A DNA stretch of 64,000 bases from Saxidomus purpurata (lineage: Eukaryota; Mollusca; Bivalvia; Venerida; Veneridae). The position numbers and the translations under genes were made by a program. Shown here piece by piece: positions 1 through 15,000 of the stretch. A model generated the notes under the pieces. That model did no database searches. It was not told where the DNA came from and saw only the letters and a program-made list of their open reading frames with translations. Position 1 is the first letter of the stretch, and every line of letters begins with the position of its first letter. The DNA lies in assembly GCA_022818135.1 (NCBI GenBank), contig JAFMSR010000013.1, positions 29,494,081-29,558,080 on the forward strand. The letters are read 5' to 3'.

Positions 1-223
1 GAAATATTTCAGGACACAGTATTCATAGAATAAAGAGCATGCGAATACAAAGTGATTTACAGCACACAATCCGAACGCTTTTGACACAAAACTATACTCT
101 CTGCTTTATACATTAAGAAGAAAATATGTGAAGAATCACCATGCAAAGACCGATTATAATCTACACTGGTTGATAGAGGAGCCATTTGTCATTCAATAGG
201 TTGAAAAATACACATATACTTAC

Positions 224-3200
224 AGCAGCCACGGTGTTGTCGAGAAAATCCTTCACAAACTGGTACTGGGGTACGTGTCTGGAGGTGAAACATCGAAGAA
301 CATGAAACAGTAGCTCTGTCTCATTTGTATTATGTCTGAAATAGAAACAAAACATGTCCTGTCATGTATATTAAGGTAATTATCTTCATCATTTACTTTC
401 ACACCTCTGAAGACGAGATGTCAAATGATTTAAGATGAATTTGTGTCTTTTTTTCAGATCGCAGTCATGCAATGTTGGGTAGTACTTTACTTACTTGAAA
501 TAATTGAGCAAACATTTCACAACCATTGATGGCACCTTCCAATGGATGTAGTCTGCGATATCCTGTACCTGGAAGAAGGAAATAAAAGAACTGGTTAACA
601 CAAACAACCTTAGGCAAGGTCAATTTCCATGGCTGCAATAAATAGCACAAGTCTAACAGGCAGGTTCTCATGGAAGGACTAATGAACAATGGGCAGATAT
701 ATATCAAATAAAGCAGTGACAGGATGAACATTTGTTAAAGATGTTGTTTAAAACAGGCAGAGCTAAAAGCCTCACACAATTGGAAAGAAATTCCAATAAT
801 AAACTCTGAGCAGCCAAAGCTAAAAGTTTCAGGGACAAGGAAGAGTGTGACACTTTAATTCATGAATGTGTACATGTATGTAATCTTTTTTCCTCCCAGT
901 TAAATGTCCATTTAAACAGTATTTCAGTTACATATTTACAGGCCTGAAGATTGCCTACCTATAGCTCATGGTTGCCTAACTACATTGTATAGCTCTTGGT
1001 AACCTAACCATAGCTCTTGGTAACCCAACTATAGCTCTTGGTTACCTAACTATAGCTCTTGGTTACCTAACCATAGCTCTTGGTAACCTAACTATAGCTC
1101 TTGGTTACCTAACTATAGCTCTTGGTTACCTAACCATAGCTCTTGGGAAGGATCATTGTTACGAGTCCGCCTCCGTAGTTGAGTGGTTACATCCTCTGAC
1201 TTAAAATCACTGTAACCTCTCAGACTGAGTGTCATGGGTTCAAGCACTGCTACAGACCATGTCTCTATATGTGAGAAAATTGGCAGTTTCTAAAGGATAG
1301 GTGTCTAGTACTGGTTCTTCCCAGGAATTATGGTTAAGTAAACTGTCTGCCTGTTTAAAATGACCAAAATAGGGTCGAAACAGGCATAAAACTCATACAA
1401 TAACAACAATGATCAGTGCTAGGCTCCCTTCCTCCATAACCACTTGACCAGAGAGGTGTGTCCTATATTTAACTAAATCTACTTAAATCACTTACAGAGA
1501 TGTCAGCTTGGAATTCGTCTGCAACCCAGATTTTCTTCAGGTTTGTTACCTACAGACAGAAGATTAACAAACTATGACAACAACAAAGAGAACAGAGAAC
1601 AAAATACAAAATATTATAATTGTCAACCAAGAAGGTCACAGAGGCTAAAAACTCAGCAAATATTGTGCTATAAATAGAACTATCTATTGAATCTATATGG
1701 TCAATCTTCCAATTAATAAAAAGAAAGCATATGTGTACAGAAGTACAGTCAGTAATCTGCTATCAATGTAAACTTACCAGCTGGGGATGGTTTGACAGCC
1801 ATTCGTCCTCATACCGGACAAGTGTGTGTGTAAGAACTATACCCTGGTACTCAAGTTCTCCTCGGGTTGATGGTGACACACTCTGCTGCTGGTTTATTGT
1901 CAGTGTCAACTGAGCCTGGAATACACAGACAGGCTGACAAACTCAACTAAATACTATAAAAAAAAAATTTCAAACTTTTATTTTTCGCTTTTTTTTTTGC
2001 AAGAAGTTCAAAACTTAAAATACTGGCAATTTTTTAATTATTCGAGATGATGGCTTTTGAGGATATGAGTTGAACTCACTAAAAAATTTGGTAAAAGCAA
2101 TTTCATGAAATTTTGGCTCCACAAAATGTACCTAGTTTACAACACTAATAATTATTATATAAAACAATCAAACAAGTCCATTTTGATTGATTCTTAATAG
2201 TGTATTCAAATGAAAAAGCTATAATGACAAAAACACATATCAATATACCGGTAGATATTAAAATACATTAGGTTTTTCTTACATTGCAAGAATTCTTATA
2301 CAATCACTATTGACTATGATCATCTTTTTTCATGAAAAACTCTTTACATAAAATTTTCTACAAATATTTTTTTTTTCTCAAAAAATGTATAAAATAAGAT
2401 GCAAACATCTATATTGTGTCCACCTTTGTGACAAAGAAATAAAATAAAGATGTCAGGAAGAGGGGTCATTTACCCTTAATATATTAATATAATACAGTCC
2501 AACACAAGAGTGTACCTTTAGATACATGTACATGTAACTCATACCTGGGCATTTCCTGTTAGCATGGATATCAACTTGAGCACCTGGGTCTTCATCACAT
2601 CTCTGAATGGCTGGCCATCTTTGTGTGACAGCAGATACTGAATCAGATAAATGTAAGCACACCAGTGTAACAGGATGATAACATAACTGCACAAAACTTA
2701 ACCAATCATGTTTGAGAATACCACAGAGCATTATAGCTTCCAGATAAGAAAAAGATTATTCTAATGCAAGAGCAAGGTCTTGATATCGGCTATAAATGTT
2801 GTATGATATTTGATGCCGAATTAGGTTTTGTTGTTGTTGTTGTCTTGATATGAAAGTAAGGCTTGACAAGGACTATAGTCTGCCCTACTCTAAACAGCTT
2901 TAAATTGAAAGAGCCAAAATTAAAAAATTTTGTGACCGTCTAGTTTGGCGCGCCTTAAATTGGCAAATCATCGCACATCTGCCCAATTAAAACTCTAATG
3001 GTTGTGTTGTATATTGGCGATCATTTATATTAGCATTGTCTAGATTTGGCAGACGTCCCAAAAATAAAATTGGCGTCAATATTCCTATGTGTACAGTACT
3101 CAATCAACTGAATTATTTTTTATATTCTTCGACATGACATATCAACAAAGTTTGAGAAAATATCAGGACTAAATACCAATTCACTTTTTTATATTTGTAT

Positions 3201-6200
3201 TAGGATTTATAAAGGTTGGATTATATAAGGAATCTGAAGGCCTGTTTATAAGTTCTTGTTCTAGATACAAGAACTATTTCACTAGTACATTCCAGCAACA
3301 AGACAAACAATGTACATTCAAGTGATGTTTCTCTACATGACTAGTACTTCTACATACCACAAAGTATCTAAGATACTGCATATCTCTGATGTTTGTGTCA
3401 TTCATCAGGTAATCCACCGTCTGTACAGGGTAACGTACCAGAAACTTTCTCAATGGCTCTCTGAATGGACTTCCAGGCTGTAAAAAAGACACATCTATCT
3501 CATGAGTCGTTACTATTGAGAAATTACTGTAAATTGTGTAATATTGGTGATTTAAATTTTTCACTACTTTCATGAATTTTCCACTTTGCTAATTTAAAAA
3601 TTTCGCAAGTTCTTACAACTTACAGTAATCGCTCCAAAGACTGACTTTAAATGGACTAAACCTTGCCTAGAGAGGGAGAGGCAGTGTGGAACTATCTGTG
3701 TTTTGCCCGAGGACACAACCAATACTTGGCACTAGTGGGGATAAAACCGGGTCTCGTGGATCCTGATGCAAACGCTCTACCTTGTCACCAAGGCAGCTCC
3801 ACAAGACTAAGTCTCTACATAGCAAAACTCAAGAAAATAAAGGTGATGCAAAAATTAACCGTTCATCATCAACTGTCCTGATTTACATACCTCCATCAAC
3901 AGAGATTTCTCGCCATGTAACGCAACTTTCAACAACGGTTCTATCATTTTCTTACTGGCCGCAGGAATCAGATGAAATATGTTGATAATTGCTGCACATA
4001 TCTTCAGTTCCTACAAATAAAATGGACGACTCATTAAAACAGATCCACCATACTATAATATATACTTACATGTGGTCAACACTGATCGAAATATGTTAGT
4101 TTAGTTCCAGTATATTTTCTATTAAAGACTCTTGCACATGTTTTACATAAGATTTTAGTCAAGACTGTAAATACTTATACTTAAAAAAATATCAGAGTTA
4201 GAGATATTACCTGTCCCGTAGCTCGTACTTGGCCTGACTTCTGACTGCCGGCAGCTATCTCTAGCCACTTCCTCAAGTGTGTCTACAATATAAAATCAGT
4301 AAATGAAGCCCAAATTTTAGAAAGATTCTAAATATTCAAAGAACGTAAGTTCCTCCAAAGCTTCTAAAAGAACAAGCTTTAAAATATTTTCACCAACTTT
4401 AAAAATTCAACTACACCATTTAGTGTTCCAAGGGGTGCTACAAATCTTTATCTCTGGAATTACATCGTAGACTATGATTACAGACGGTTCTACATTATTT
4501 CAGCTGGGTAAACCTTAAACTAATAACAACTGGAGACATGAGAAGCTCACAAATTCTCTCCCTTGTCATAATTAGCCAAAGGTAAACCAAATGTGCATTG
4601 GTGTTATCAGTTGGAATCCTTTGACTTTATCCTTGTTTGGTATGGAGAAATGCCAAATTATCAGTTGTGAAATTTCTCATTTCTCTGTGAATTATAAGTC
4701 AGGACAATCAAATTTTAGAAAGGCTTTTATCAGAACAAGCAGCCTTACAGAACAAAAATATATGGATAAAAGCAGAGTTATCCAAATGAGAGGGCCAACT
4801 TTCTTTCAGAGAGTACTCAAAGGAGATAACTCTAATTAACACATTACAAGTAACTTACCAACAGCTGTTCGCAGAGTTTCTCATTAAACGTGTTAGGGAA
4901 AAGCTGGGTCAGACTGGACAGACGTTGTATGACATTGAGGTCAAGGTTACGATAATCTCCCAGCATCAGCAGCAATGGGCGCATGGCACTATGGACAATC
5001 TCCATCTCTATGTGACCACTGGAAATAAACTGGAACAGAAATCTCTTATCAAACTAACTTTCACTTTGAAAATTCATCTTACTTTCATTTGAGTCCAAAG
5101 GGTTTGGTCTTTCCCGGGGTGAATTTGCAAAGCAAAATTAATAAAAAATTTGAACTTTGTTCTACATATCTGTGGCCATGACCAAAAGTTCTCAAAATAT
5201 TTCTGTTTTGTTTCTCAATGCTGAGAAGTGATAGTATTTATGTATTCAAGGAGGTTTTTGGAATCTAGGAATTTTCTCAAGACATGCATTTTCAAAAGTC
5301 TTCAAATTTAATCTATAAAGTACAATGATACCAGATGCTTGTTTTTTGACGACTTTATATATAATTCTGTATAGATTAAAATCCATTTTATCACTGGAAC
5401 AAACACTTAAAAATAAAATTCTATACATAAAAAATAGCATAATTTACCTTTTTCATGCAGTCATGCGCTACTTCCTGCAACTCGCTGGTTTTACTGTTCA
5501 AGGCTTTATAAAGCACTTGAAATATCTTCTCCCTCTTTGCTGAGATATACGAACATGCTGCAAGTGCCCCTAGAATCATACAGGTTTTATCACATTTCAA
5601 TGTGTTGTTACCTTTATTTATCAAACTGGCAGCTAATGTAGATCAAGATATCATACAAGATTGCAAACACAAACACAGCAACTAGCTGCCAACAAGGTAA
5701 CAGTTAAAAGGAGTTATTCAATACTGCTGAAATTTTAAGTTAAAGACATTTGTACATGTACTAAATATAATTCAAAATGTGAGTGTGGGGGTCGGGTAAA
5801 CGAAGGCGGGTATACAATTATAATGTCCACAGCAATTATCTTAAGGTAGCACATTGACGCAATTTTTACCAAGACTTAACCAATAACTAACAGATTTTTA
5901 TCACATTATCTGACTTACTTAGAGCACTTTTCCTCAGAGGTAACAAGTTTGTAACTGACTTGTAACATGGTAACTTCAGTAACACCGAGTCTTCGGCATC
6001 ACATAGATTCTGCAGCTGAAAACATACAATGAAAAATTCACATTTTCTAAATGCATAAGTATTGTTTTTTTATTCCTTTGGGTTAAATGTCCATTTCAAC
6101 GGAACTTGGTGGGCAGTTTACCTATCTACTGTTCGTACGAAGGACCAGTACTAGACCCCAATCTTCCCTACACTAAGAAACTGACAACTTTCTAACCCAT

Positions 6201-9061
6201 GACCATCAATGTATGAAAGGCTACAGTAAAAACACCTTGTATAATTATCACACTTACAATAATTTCTGTGTTTAGCAGTATAGGTTTATGATATAAGGGG
6301 TATAACACTAGTCAGACACAGTTACGGCTACAAATGTCCTGATCTATTTTAACCTCTTTTCCCACAGGATAATGTAACTCATAACTTCCTCATAATTATT
6401 TCAAATGTACTAGGTCAAAAAGAAACTAAGGGCTCATGAAATGGTAAATCTTTTCATAACTATCACTTTCTTAGAGAAAATATTGAAAATCTTAATCAAG
6501 ATTTCATATATTGTGAAGAACAATATCACTGACACTTGTACACATATGAGAAAATATAAAAATCCTACCTCGGAAAAATAGACACTATGCTCTGTGATAC
6601 TCAAGTCTATTGTGAACAATCTAGGATTCAAACTTGTGCAGAATGTGTTGCCGTCCTGAAATATACAAAAAAAATTACTAGACCTAACTCTGGAAACATT
6701 TTGAAAAAGTATATTTTTAAAACCACACAGTAACAAAAATACTTGTAAAATTGCCAAACTATAAAATGGTGACTTAGACTGCCCTCAGACTGAATGAAGG
6801 AGCTGCCCAATCATAGTCTACACATGCTAACAATTTTTATCAATCAAAAAAATACATAAAACATCATCACTCATTCATAGATGATGATGCCTGCACATTC
6901 CACTTTTACAATAAGATCTGACACAAAACAATAATCTAGTCATTAAAACAATGACGGAAAAATTCAGGATTTCTGAAATAGTTCCATTTAATTATATTAA
7001 ACACCGAGTCATTTTAAATTAGTGGAATGCTAAATATAGGTCAAAGATTACAAACCATGAGACCAATCTGTGCATTTGCTGGCTGGTGTCTCAGCAGGTG
7101 CTTCTTCGGTGGAATCATGTCCTGTAGAACTTCTTTATGAGGTTCCATGATGGCTGTAACGGACTGTCCCGTGACCTGAGCTAGCGTCTCCAGTGACTTC
7201 ATTGCCTGTAATATTGTATATTGTACATTCAAAAACAGCCATTTCTGATCAATCACTGTGTACTTACTATTTACCTTTTTTTCTCGCTAAAACTTGCATT
7301 ATATTTTCCGTTTGGAATAAATAAGTCTTATAATATTTCTTCTAAAGCATTGTTCTTTGTTTCACTAATCTCCTGATTTTTCTAATAACCTTCAGATTTT
7401 TCTAATAATCTCCTAATTTATGAAGTATAATTTCATGTAAACATGTCTGGAAGAATGTGACACTTACTGTTTCTCTGACCGTAGTATTTGGTGATGTCAC
7501 CTGCCGCACAAGCTCATATGTTACGTCATGGAACGATTTCTTCTGTACGTACACCAGCTCCTCATTGGCGCTCTCTCCCTCAAGTTTTCTGGCACACATC
7601 GTCAACATTGAATCTAGGTTGGACTTTGCCAGGTCTACAGCCCCACTGGATACCTCTCCCGTCAGGTCCATCATGACAAAGAACAAAGCCTTCAGGAAGT
7701 GGAACTGGTGTTCGAGCACCCATCTTAGAGCCATGCGCTCATTCATGGACTTTATTGCCAGGCAACTGCAGGAACAATTACAAACAGTTGACCTATCATT
7801 TGAACTAACCCTGACCACAATAAAGTTTAAAAATAAACTTGTCCATCTTTCAATTTGGAAAGTGCCATTAGTTATTAAAAAGGGGTGTTCAGTGACGGAA
7901 TAGAGTACATTGTAGATTATAATCAGACTGCACAAATGTGATGACTGATCATGATCTGCACTGTGCATAAAGCCAGATTCACTTGTCATTAAAAGCCAAG
8001 GGATTGGCGGTTACTTTATTCATACACTCAGTAATCTTATGCCCAAACAATCAACTTAAAGCTAAGTGCACCTGTACTAAGCAACCACATGCTAAAAGTC
8101 CCCACTTGTGTTCTATTTGGGCTGTCAGACACAGGTTCATATGTGTATTGAAATCTTCGTATCTCTGGGTTACGTGCCTTGTAATAATCCAAATGGATAT
8201 GCAGGTCTGAAAAACATTTATTTTCTTGGTGTTAAGAAACAGTTACAGTAACCTGTACTATATAATACTGTACTTACCCACCAAACTTGGCATACCATGC
8301 TCTATCATAACATAATGAACACATCTTCTCCACCAAATATTCAAACAACGGAAGCTGACAGGCCTGTAAAGTAAAATTTATTTTTTATGTAAGCATGTGT
8401 CATCTATTTAATATGACTAATTCTACATTGGAAATCTACCTAAGAAAGATTTGAAAAAATGACCATGCATGTAGAACGTTCAGACACAGATTATATGTGC
8501 ATAAAATTTAGACTCACCAACAAATGTTGCAACTACATTTATCCTACTTATAAGGCATAAAATTTACATAACGGCCATGTTCTTAAAAAAAACCTTATTA
8601 TGTACGTATTGCAATAAGATCCCAACTTCTGGCTGCAAATCCTTAAGCTAAATTTACTCACAATGATAATATTAAGATGGTTAATGGATCTGTGTTCAAA
8701 CCTACCACTTAACGCTGATTGCAAAACTGTTTAAACAAAGAGGCGGTTACAAGATAAACCCTTCCTATATAAATGTGCAAACAGTATACCTTTTCTTTGG
8801 AGCCAAGTATTGTGGTAGCAGTATCAAGGATAAGAACGAGTGCCAGATTTCCTGGTTTACACAGTTCTTTCTCTTCGTGTCCCATGATGACGGCGAGTGC
8901 ATCTATCAGTATCTGCGTGTCCATACCCTGCAGTTTATTCTGTCTCTCGCCGACAGGGAAGGGGCCACACTGCTGCGATATAGCTATCATCGTGTAATGC
9001 CTTACCATACAACCCATAAAACGCAATGCAGACTGTCTTAGTTCTTTGATTGCTGCCGCAA
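224..9061 (-). CDS. TRRAP: TRRAP exons 24-39, running off the left edge
   Basis: Landmarks: [15 protein letters not shown] and [10 protein letters not shown] (exon 24), [12 protein letters not shown] (exon 25), [17 protein letters not shown] and TSPNTTVRE (exon 26), [11 protein letters not shown] and [16 protein letters not shown] (exon 27), [19 protein letters not shown] (exon 31), [12 protein letters not shown] (exon 34), [16 protein letters not shown] (exon 38) and [15 protein letters not shown] (exon 39). Exons are 54-298 nt and introns mostly 0.3-0.9 kb. Exon 39 ends at 224 on a codon boundary followed by GTAAGT, so the coding sequence continues beyond position 1. Introns here hold two SINE copies, a 21 bp minisatellite and one dispersed palindromic repeat. 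Confidence 0.94.
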
Positions 9062-12000
9062 CTGGAACAATGACAAAAATATTGCAAGTCTTGTGAGCGT
9101 TTTATTATCAATGACGGTCTTACAGGCGAGAACTCAACATCTAATTATCCACGGTTTCTTTAACTCTAAACCGCAATTTGACACAAAGAGGATGTTATAC
9201 ACAGTAAGAGATTACTCATGACTTTGCTTCATTTAGAACTACTTACCAAACATTCCAGTTAGAGTTTGTTCATGGACATTACTTCATGGACATTCCTTCA
9301 TTTATTACCACTTACCAAACATTCCAGTTAGAGCTTGTTCATGGACATTACTTCATGGACATTCCTTCATTTATTACCACTTACCAAACATTCCAGTTAG
9401 AGCTTGTTCATGGACATTACTTCATCATGGACATTCCTTCATTTATTACCACTTACCAAACATTCCAGTTAGAGTTTGTTCATGGACATTACTTCATGGA
9501 CATTCCTTCATTTATCACCACTTACCAAACATTCCAGTTAGAATTTGTTCATGGACATTACTTCATGGACATTCCTTCATTTATCACCACTTACCAAACA
9601 TTCCAGTTAGAGCTTGTTCATGGACATTACTTCATGGACATTCCTTCATTTATCACCACTTACCAAACATTCCAGTTAGAGCTTGTTCATGGACATTACT
9701 TCATGGACATTCCTTCATTTATTACCACTTACCAAACATTCCAGTTAGAGCTTGTTCATGGACTTTCCTTGAGTGAGCATCAGGATTTTTATAAAGCTGG
9801 TTATTCTGAACAGGAATTTCTTTCTCTGAGAAACTGAAAAAGCAAAGTCAAAACATCTAAACTACATCAATACTGGTGAAAGACTTCTTTCCTTAATGTT
9901 TAATGCCTGTATTAAATGTACTTACAGAGGGGCAGTTTACCTTTTCATCATTTTTGGAAAGGACCTGGCAGTACAAGGCCCTTATCCTCTGTATGAATCT
10001 GTCAACTTCCTCATATAATTTAAAAAACTCCCGCCTATCCTTACAATTGTGCTATCAAATCTTACAACAAATAAAGCATTCTAAAACCTAACCTTATTTA
10101 CTCTATAGGTTTTTCAGCCTTTGGACAGCGTGCTTCTGTCAAGCAGTCCTCTAAGAAACGTATTTGGAAATCTGTGAGGAATGTACTTATTTGCTCTACC
10201 TGTTGCAAAATAAATGTTGGGGTTTGGAAAGGAAGCATGTTTCCTTGGTGTGGACAGAATACCAAGACTGTGTGTACAGGTTACCTAGGATATGTGAACA
10301 AATAACATAGAAACTGCGAACAGGTAACGTAGGTCATGTGAACAGATAAACAGATTACCTTGGATGTGTGAACAGGATACGTAGGTTGTGTGAACAGATT
10401 ACCTTGGATGTGTAAACAGGTTACATAGGTTGGGTGAACAGATTACCTTGGATGTGTGAACAGGATATGTGAACAGATTACCTTGGATGTGTGAACAGGT
10501 TATTTAAGTAGTGTGAACAAATTAAGAGGTTACCTTGGATGTGTGAACAGGTTATCCAAAGTTGGTTTATCATCTTCAAGATTCATCACCGAGACAAGAA
10601 AGCACTTGATGAGCTCCCAGGCCTGCCGCCGATAGTATGTATCTGTGCTGCTACACTTGAGAGCGGTCAATGCAGCGTCTATCGCCTTCTCTACTGGCAA
10701 CGAGACCGGCGTCTTGCAGTCTTGGAAGTAGATTGAAATACACGGTCCAACAGTCTCCTTGTCATTGTATTGCAGCTAAAAATTGATGATAAAAAATATT
10801 ACTTACTATAGAAAAACAGGATTTACATCAATCATTATTTACAGTCAAACTGTGTGTCAAGGAGCAAAACCCACGCGTAAAGAAATGGCCATTTACAGCA
10901 GGCTGTTGCGAAAAACTGGTGTGTTGTGAAAAATGTTTTTCAGTTACAGTGTCACCCCCATTTTTAAGGGTCATCCCTATATAAAGGGCCAGCCATTTCT
11001 GATTTATGTCACACCCTTATGAGCACAATTACCTTTCAAAAAAAAAAATCTTATTCTATAATGCCAGGCTAGTAGGCATGGATTTACCATTCCTTCACAA
11101 GCTGGCGGCTCGCCGACTGGCCATATCAGAACAAATCAGTGCTGTGATTTGAAAATGTTACGTCACCCCTTAAAGGCACATCCTTCAAACTGATGCCAAG
11201 GGGAAAATGTATGGTTTATTAACATTTAAAATCACTGTTTAGAATTTAGTGAAAAGAATCCTCAATGTACGTGTACCGAGTGCTTTAACACAAACACAAT
11301 TACACAAATACAAGGACCTTAACAGCTGCACAACAAAATTGGTAAAAAAGACAACAATCTTTACAGTTGCCAAAATGAAACGAAACAAAATCTGAGTATT
11401 AGTACTAAACATACAGTCTGAGGCTCTCTGAGCATCTTTCTGTTGCCACCACCAAACTTCCCCAGCACCCGAAACGCTACATGTGCTATGTTGTCTACTG
11501 GATTCCGCAACGTTCTCCACAAAGCTTGCATAAGCTCCGCTCGAACTGGCTGAATGTGATCGTACAGGAAGTCCGGTTGCAGATTGTCCACGCACAGTTC
11601 CAGTGTTCGCAAGCCCTAGTAAGGTAAGGAAAGAAATTCATGATGCATTCCAACAGAATATTTATAAAATGCAACCCATAAAATGTAATGTATAATACCT
11701 CAAAAGCACATAAGTCAGTTTCTTATCGTTTTCTTGTTCTCTACATCTTGCAGTCATTTTTTTTAAAATCTCGAATTATTTCAGTATGCTTGGTAAAGAG
11801 CTCTATATGAGTTCCTGACAGTAAAACTTCCTTGACTATCTGATCCCTTAGAGCCAGTCTTATATCTCTGGTTTCCAATTGGCTAGAAAATATCTAATAT
11901 CAAAATTGAAAAATCAGCAACAGAAAGCAAGAAATACAAGACTGGTTTTCAAAGAAAACTTAACAAAAAGAAGCACAAAATATGAGACTGATTTTCTTAA

Positions 12001-15000
12001 AAAATCCACCAATCAGAGGCCAGAGATATGAGACTGGTTTTCAAAGAGAATTCAGTAAAACTAGACCTTGTGTATACTGAATGAGGTAGGAAAGGTGACC
12101 TGTACTGTGACTTACCTGACTGACTAAGGTCTGAGACCCATTAAGTGCGGAGACAAGTGGGTCCATCAACATGGGCAGGTATGGCAGTAGGGAGCTCAGC
12201 CTGACGGGTACCGTGAGACACAACTCTACAAACAGGTCTTTCATGTGCTGACGGTGTAAGCCACTTTGTAAACTGTTCAGACCTGGAACAACAATATCAT
12301 TAAACACTTTATAAAGTTCTGAAGTTCACAGTGATTAAAACATAGAATAACAAAGTACATGACAGATAAATTATCAAGAAAGACTTGTTGTTTTCTCATA
12401 TTCGTGCCTCAATGATAAACAACCTTTTTAAATACAAGTTCTACCATACATGGGATGCAATGAGATGGAACTCTTTCGTGAAAAAAATAGAAACGGACAC
12501 AAATGTTTTAAAGTATAAGAAAGCTTCTAAATTTTGCAATATTTCCTGTGATCATTTTGTCAGCAAATTCATAATATAGCTGTATTTACTTCTGACAGGT
12601 GTTCTTTGTCTTCCATGTACTATTCTTTTCATACTGTCAAATAAGGGACAATAAAAGTAAATTTCTTTTACATCTGCAGTAAACACAGCTTGGACCAAGC
12701 ACACAACCTACAGCAATGGCTCTATGTCTTATCTACGAACGTTTTTCTGAAAATCACTAGTCTGGAAAAACCGCCTTACCACCAGACTGAACGGCAATAA
12801 AAAAATTTTGTTCTACAATAATTCCTTAAGTTTATAAATATTTCCTAAAATACGACCTTAGATTTCTTCAAGAAATACGCACTTACCTTGAAGTAAATTG
12901 GGTAACAAGGGCAAGAATTCCTGATACAGCAGATCGTGGCTGCCGCCTCCAATTGACCGGAACAGAGCTCGCAGCAGCAGGAAGTAGTTATACGGCTCCT
13001 TGGCGCTCATTGCTAACTCCATAGACCGATTCACTATGGTATGTAAGTGAGGCTAGAAAATATAGGTAGGTTCACTGATAAATACACCCTTACTACATAC
13101 AATCAAACTACAAAAAGCAAAAGCCAAAATCACAAGAAACAAACATTAAACAGTTGGGTAGTGCTACCATACATTATTGCATTACTACTTAATTTTGGTA
13201 CTCTATCCTGCAAGACTACTCTCGATTTTTCCATTCTTTACTCTTCTTGCGCCACACTATAATTACCTGTGACATTGCCTTGGCAACCCCATGATCTGTC
13301 TGAACATTCTGCACATTCAAATCATGATCTGCACTGCTGAATGTTTATATAATAAATTTTCAGCACACACCCCTTTGAACAATTAATGGTACAGTCCAAA
13401 TTGAATCATGGACAAGTCCATTTCAGATATTTACCTGAGTACGGGTAAGAATATACAAATATTGAACAAACCTTCAGCATTTGTTCATTCTCATTAGCAA
13501 ACAATGACACTGACCCAAATACCAGTTTGAACAACTTAAGGTAAAGGTTACTCCTCTCCATGTTACCTACAATTGAACAAAAAAATAAGTCAGTACTAAA
13601 AATTCAGAAATTAATTCTAGAACCGATTTTTTATTACCTGATTTAAAGACATAAAATAAGTACCAATAATAATTATTTCTTAAGACACACATAAGCTGTT
13701 ACATCAAACAATATTCAGAAAGATTAAAGGGGCCATAGCAGCAATAAAAGGGCCATAACGGCCCTGTATTGCTCACCTGAGTTCAACGACAGGTTTTTCT
13801 TCTTCAATTTAAAAGAAAAACACTATCAAAAACATTGGTATATCAGAAATTCAAGGGCTGGCTAGAGTGTCTATAATCTCAACATAAAGTCTCGAAGAGA
13901 ACATCTGAGTGCAAAGTAATACATTAATTTATGTTAACAAGTCATCAGCAAACCTCAAAGTTTTGGCTTTTATTGTTTACCGTAAATCCACTATACCCGT
14001 TTAACTACTTACTCCCCATTTCCTCCAGCCTGGCCAGCAGGTACTCCACAAGTATAGTTGCAAATGTCGCCGACGTGGCAGGATTAGCTAAAAATGTATT
14101 AGCGACAATCTGTAGGGCGTAATTGTTGTGTATACGGTCCACCATGAATTCAATAGTCGTAGCAAATATCTCCTTGAACGTGAATGGACTCATCATGGTA
14201 AACTGAAATTTTGAACATGGATCTCATTTAAACTCTCTACTTTGAACCTACACATCTAATCAACATCTGCACTGTTCATTATTCAGTCAGTAAATTTTTT
14301 CAACACTAAACAATGGACAAATCCATTTTGCAACTAAATATTAAGGGTTATATATAAGATATACAATTTTAGCTTTCCAGTTGATAAATTAAGTACCCTA
14401 TAACAAATCAACTGTTATGTCCAAATTGAACAATGTACAAGTACATTTTACAAACTTTGTGAAGTAAGGTTAAACCAAGAACAGATCAAACAATGATGTC
14501 AGACGGTAACTTATGTAAGAATTGACTAAATCTATACAAAGTGAATGGTCCACTTACAACTCCAGCAAAATGTTCCAGCACCTCCTTCTCCTCCTTGGTT
14601 CTGACAGTCTGTACACTACAACATACAGAAGAAAACATTTAAAACACCACCATTAACCAAGCTGCAACAAAATATCAGTAAAACCCATCTTAAGTAGCCA
14701 GCCAATGGATGCAGCAAAAATGGCAAGTTAAGGTATATGGCCACTGTATACAGTCGTATCCAGAACTGAGAAAATCTTTATATTCGTGAGCTATCTTTTT
14801 TTTGCGATTTTTCCAATTTTCTTTTTATTTGCGAGTTTTTGAATCCACAAGCAAGTACTATTTCATATATAATCATCGTCTGTTTGTTATTTCAGTGAGT
14901 TTGATGATTCTGTGAAATTCAATGTCCACTTTAGTTCATCATGTTTTTTTGGTTTTTTTGTTGCTGTTGTTTTAAGCAAGATATAAAAACAATTGAATTT

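Noticed and set aside
9286..9837. 183-codon open frame on the plus strand with a 23-residue repeat
   Set aside because: It is the complement of the 69 bp minisatellite and TRRAP exon 23. A period divisible by three keeps it open; there is no other sign of coding.
10094..10203. Possible TRRAP exon between exons 22 and 23
   Set aside because: Exons 22 and 23 join in frame and match the conserved protein without it. No available splice site gives matching phases on both sides.
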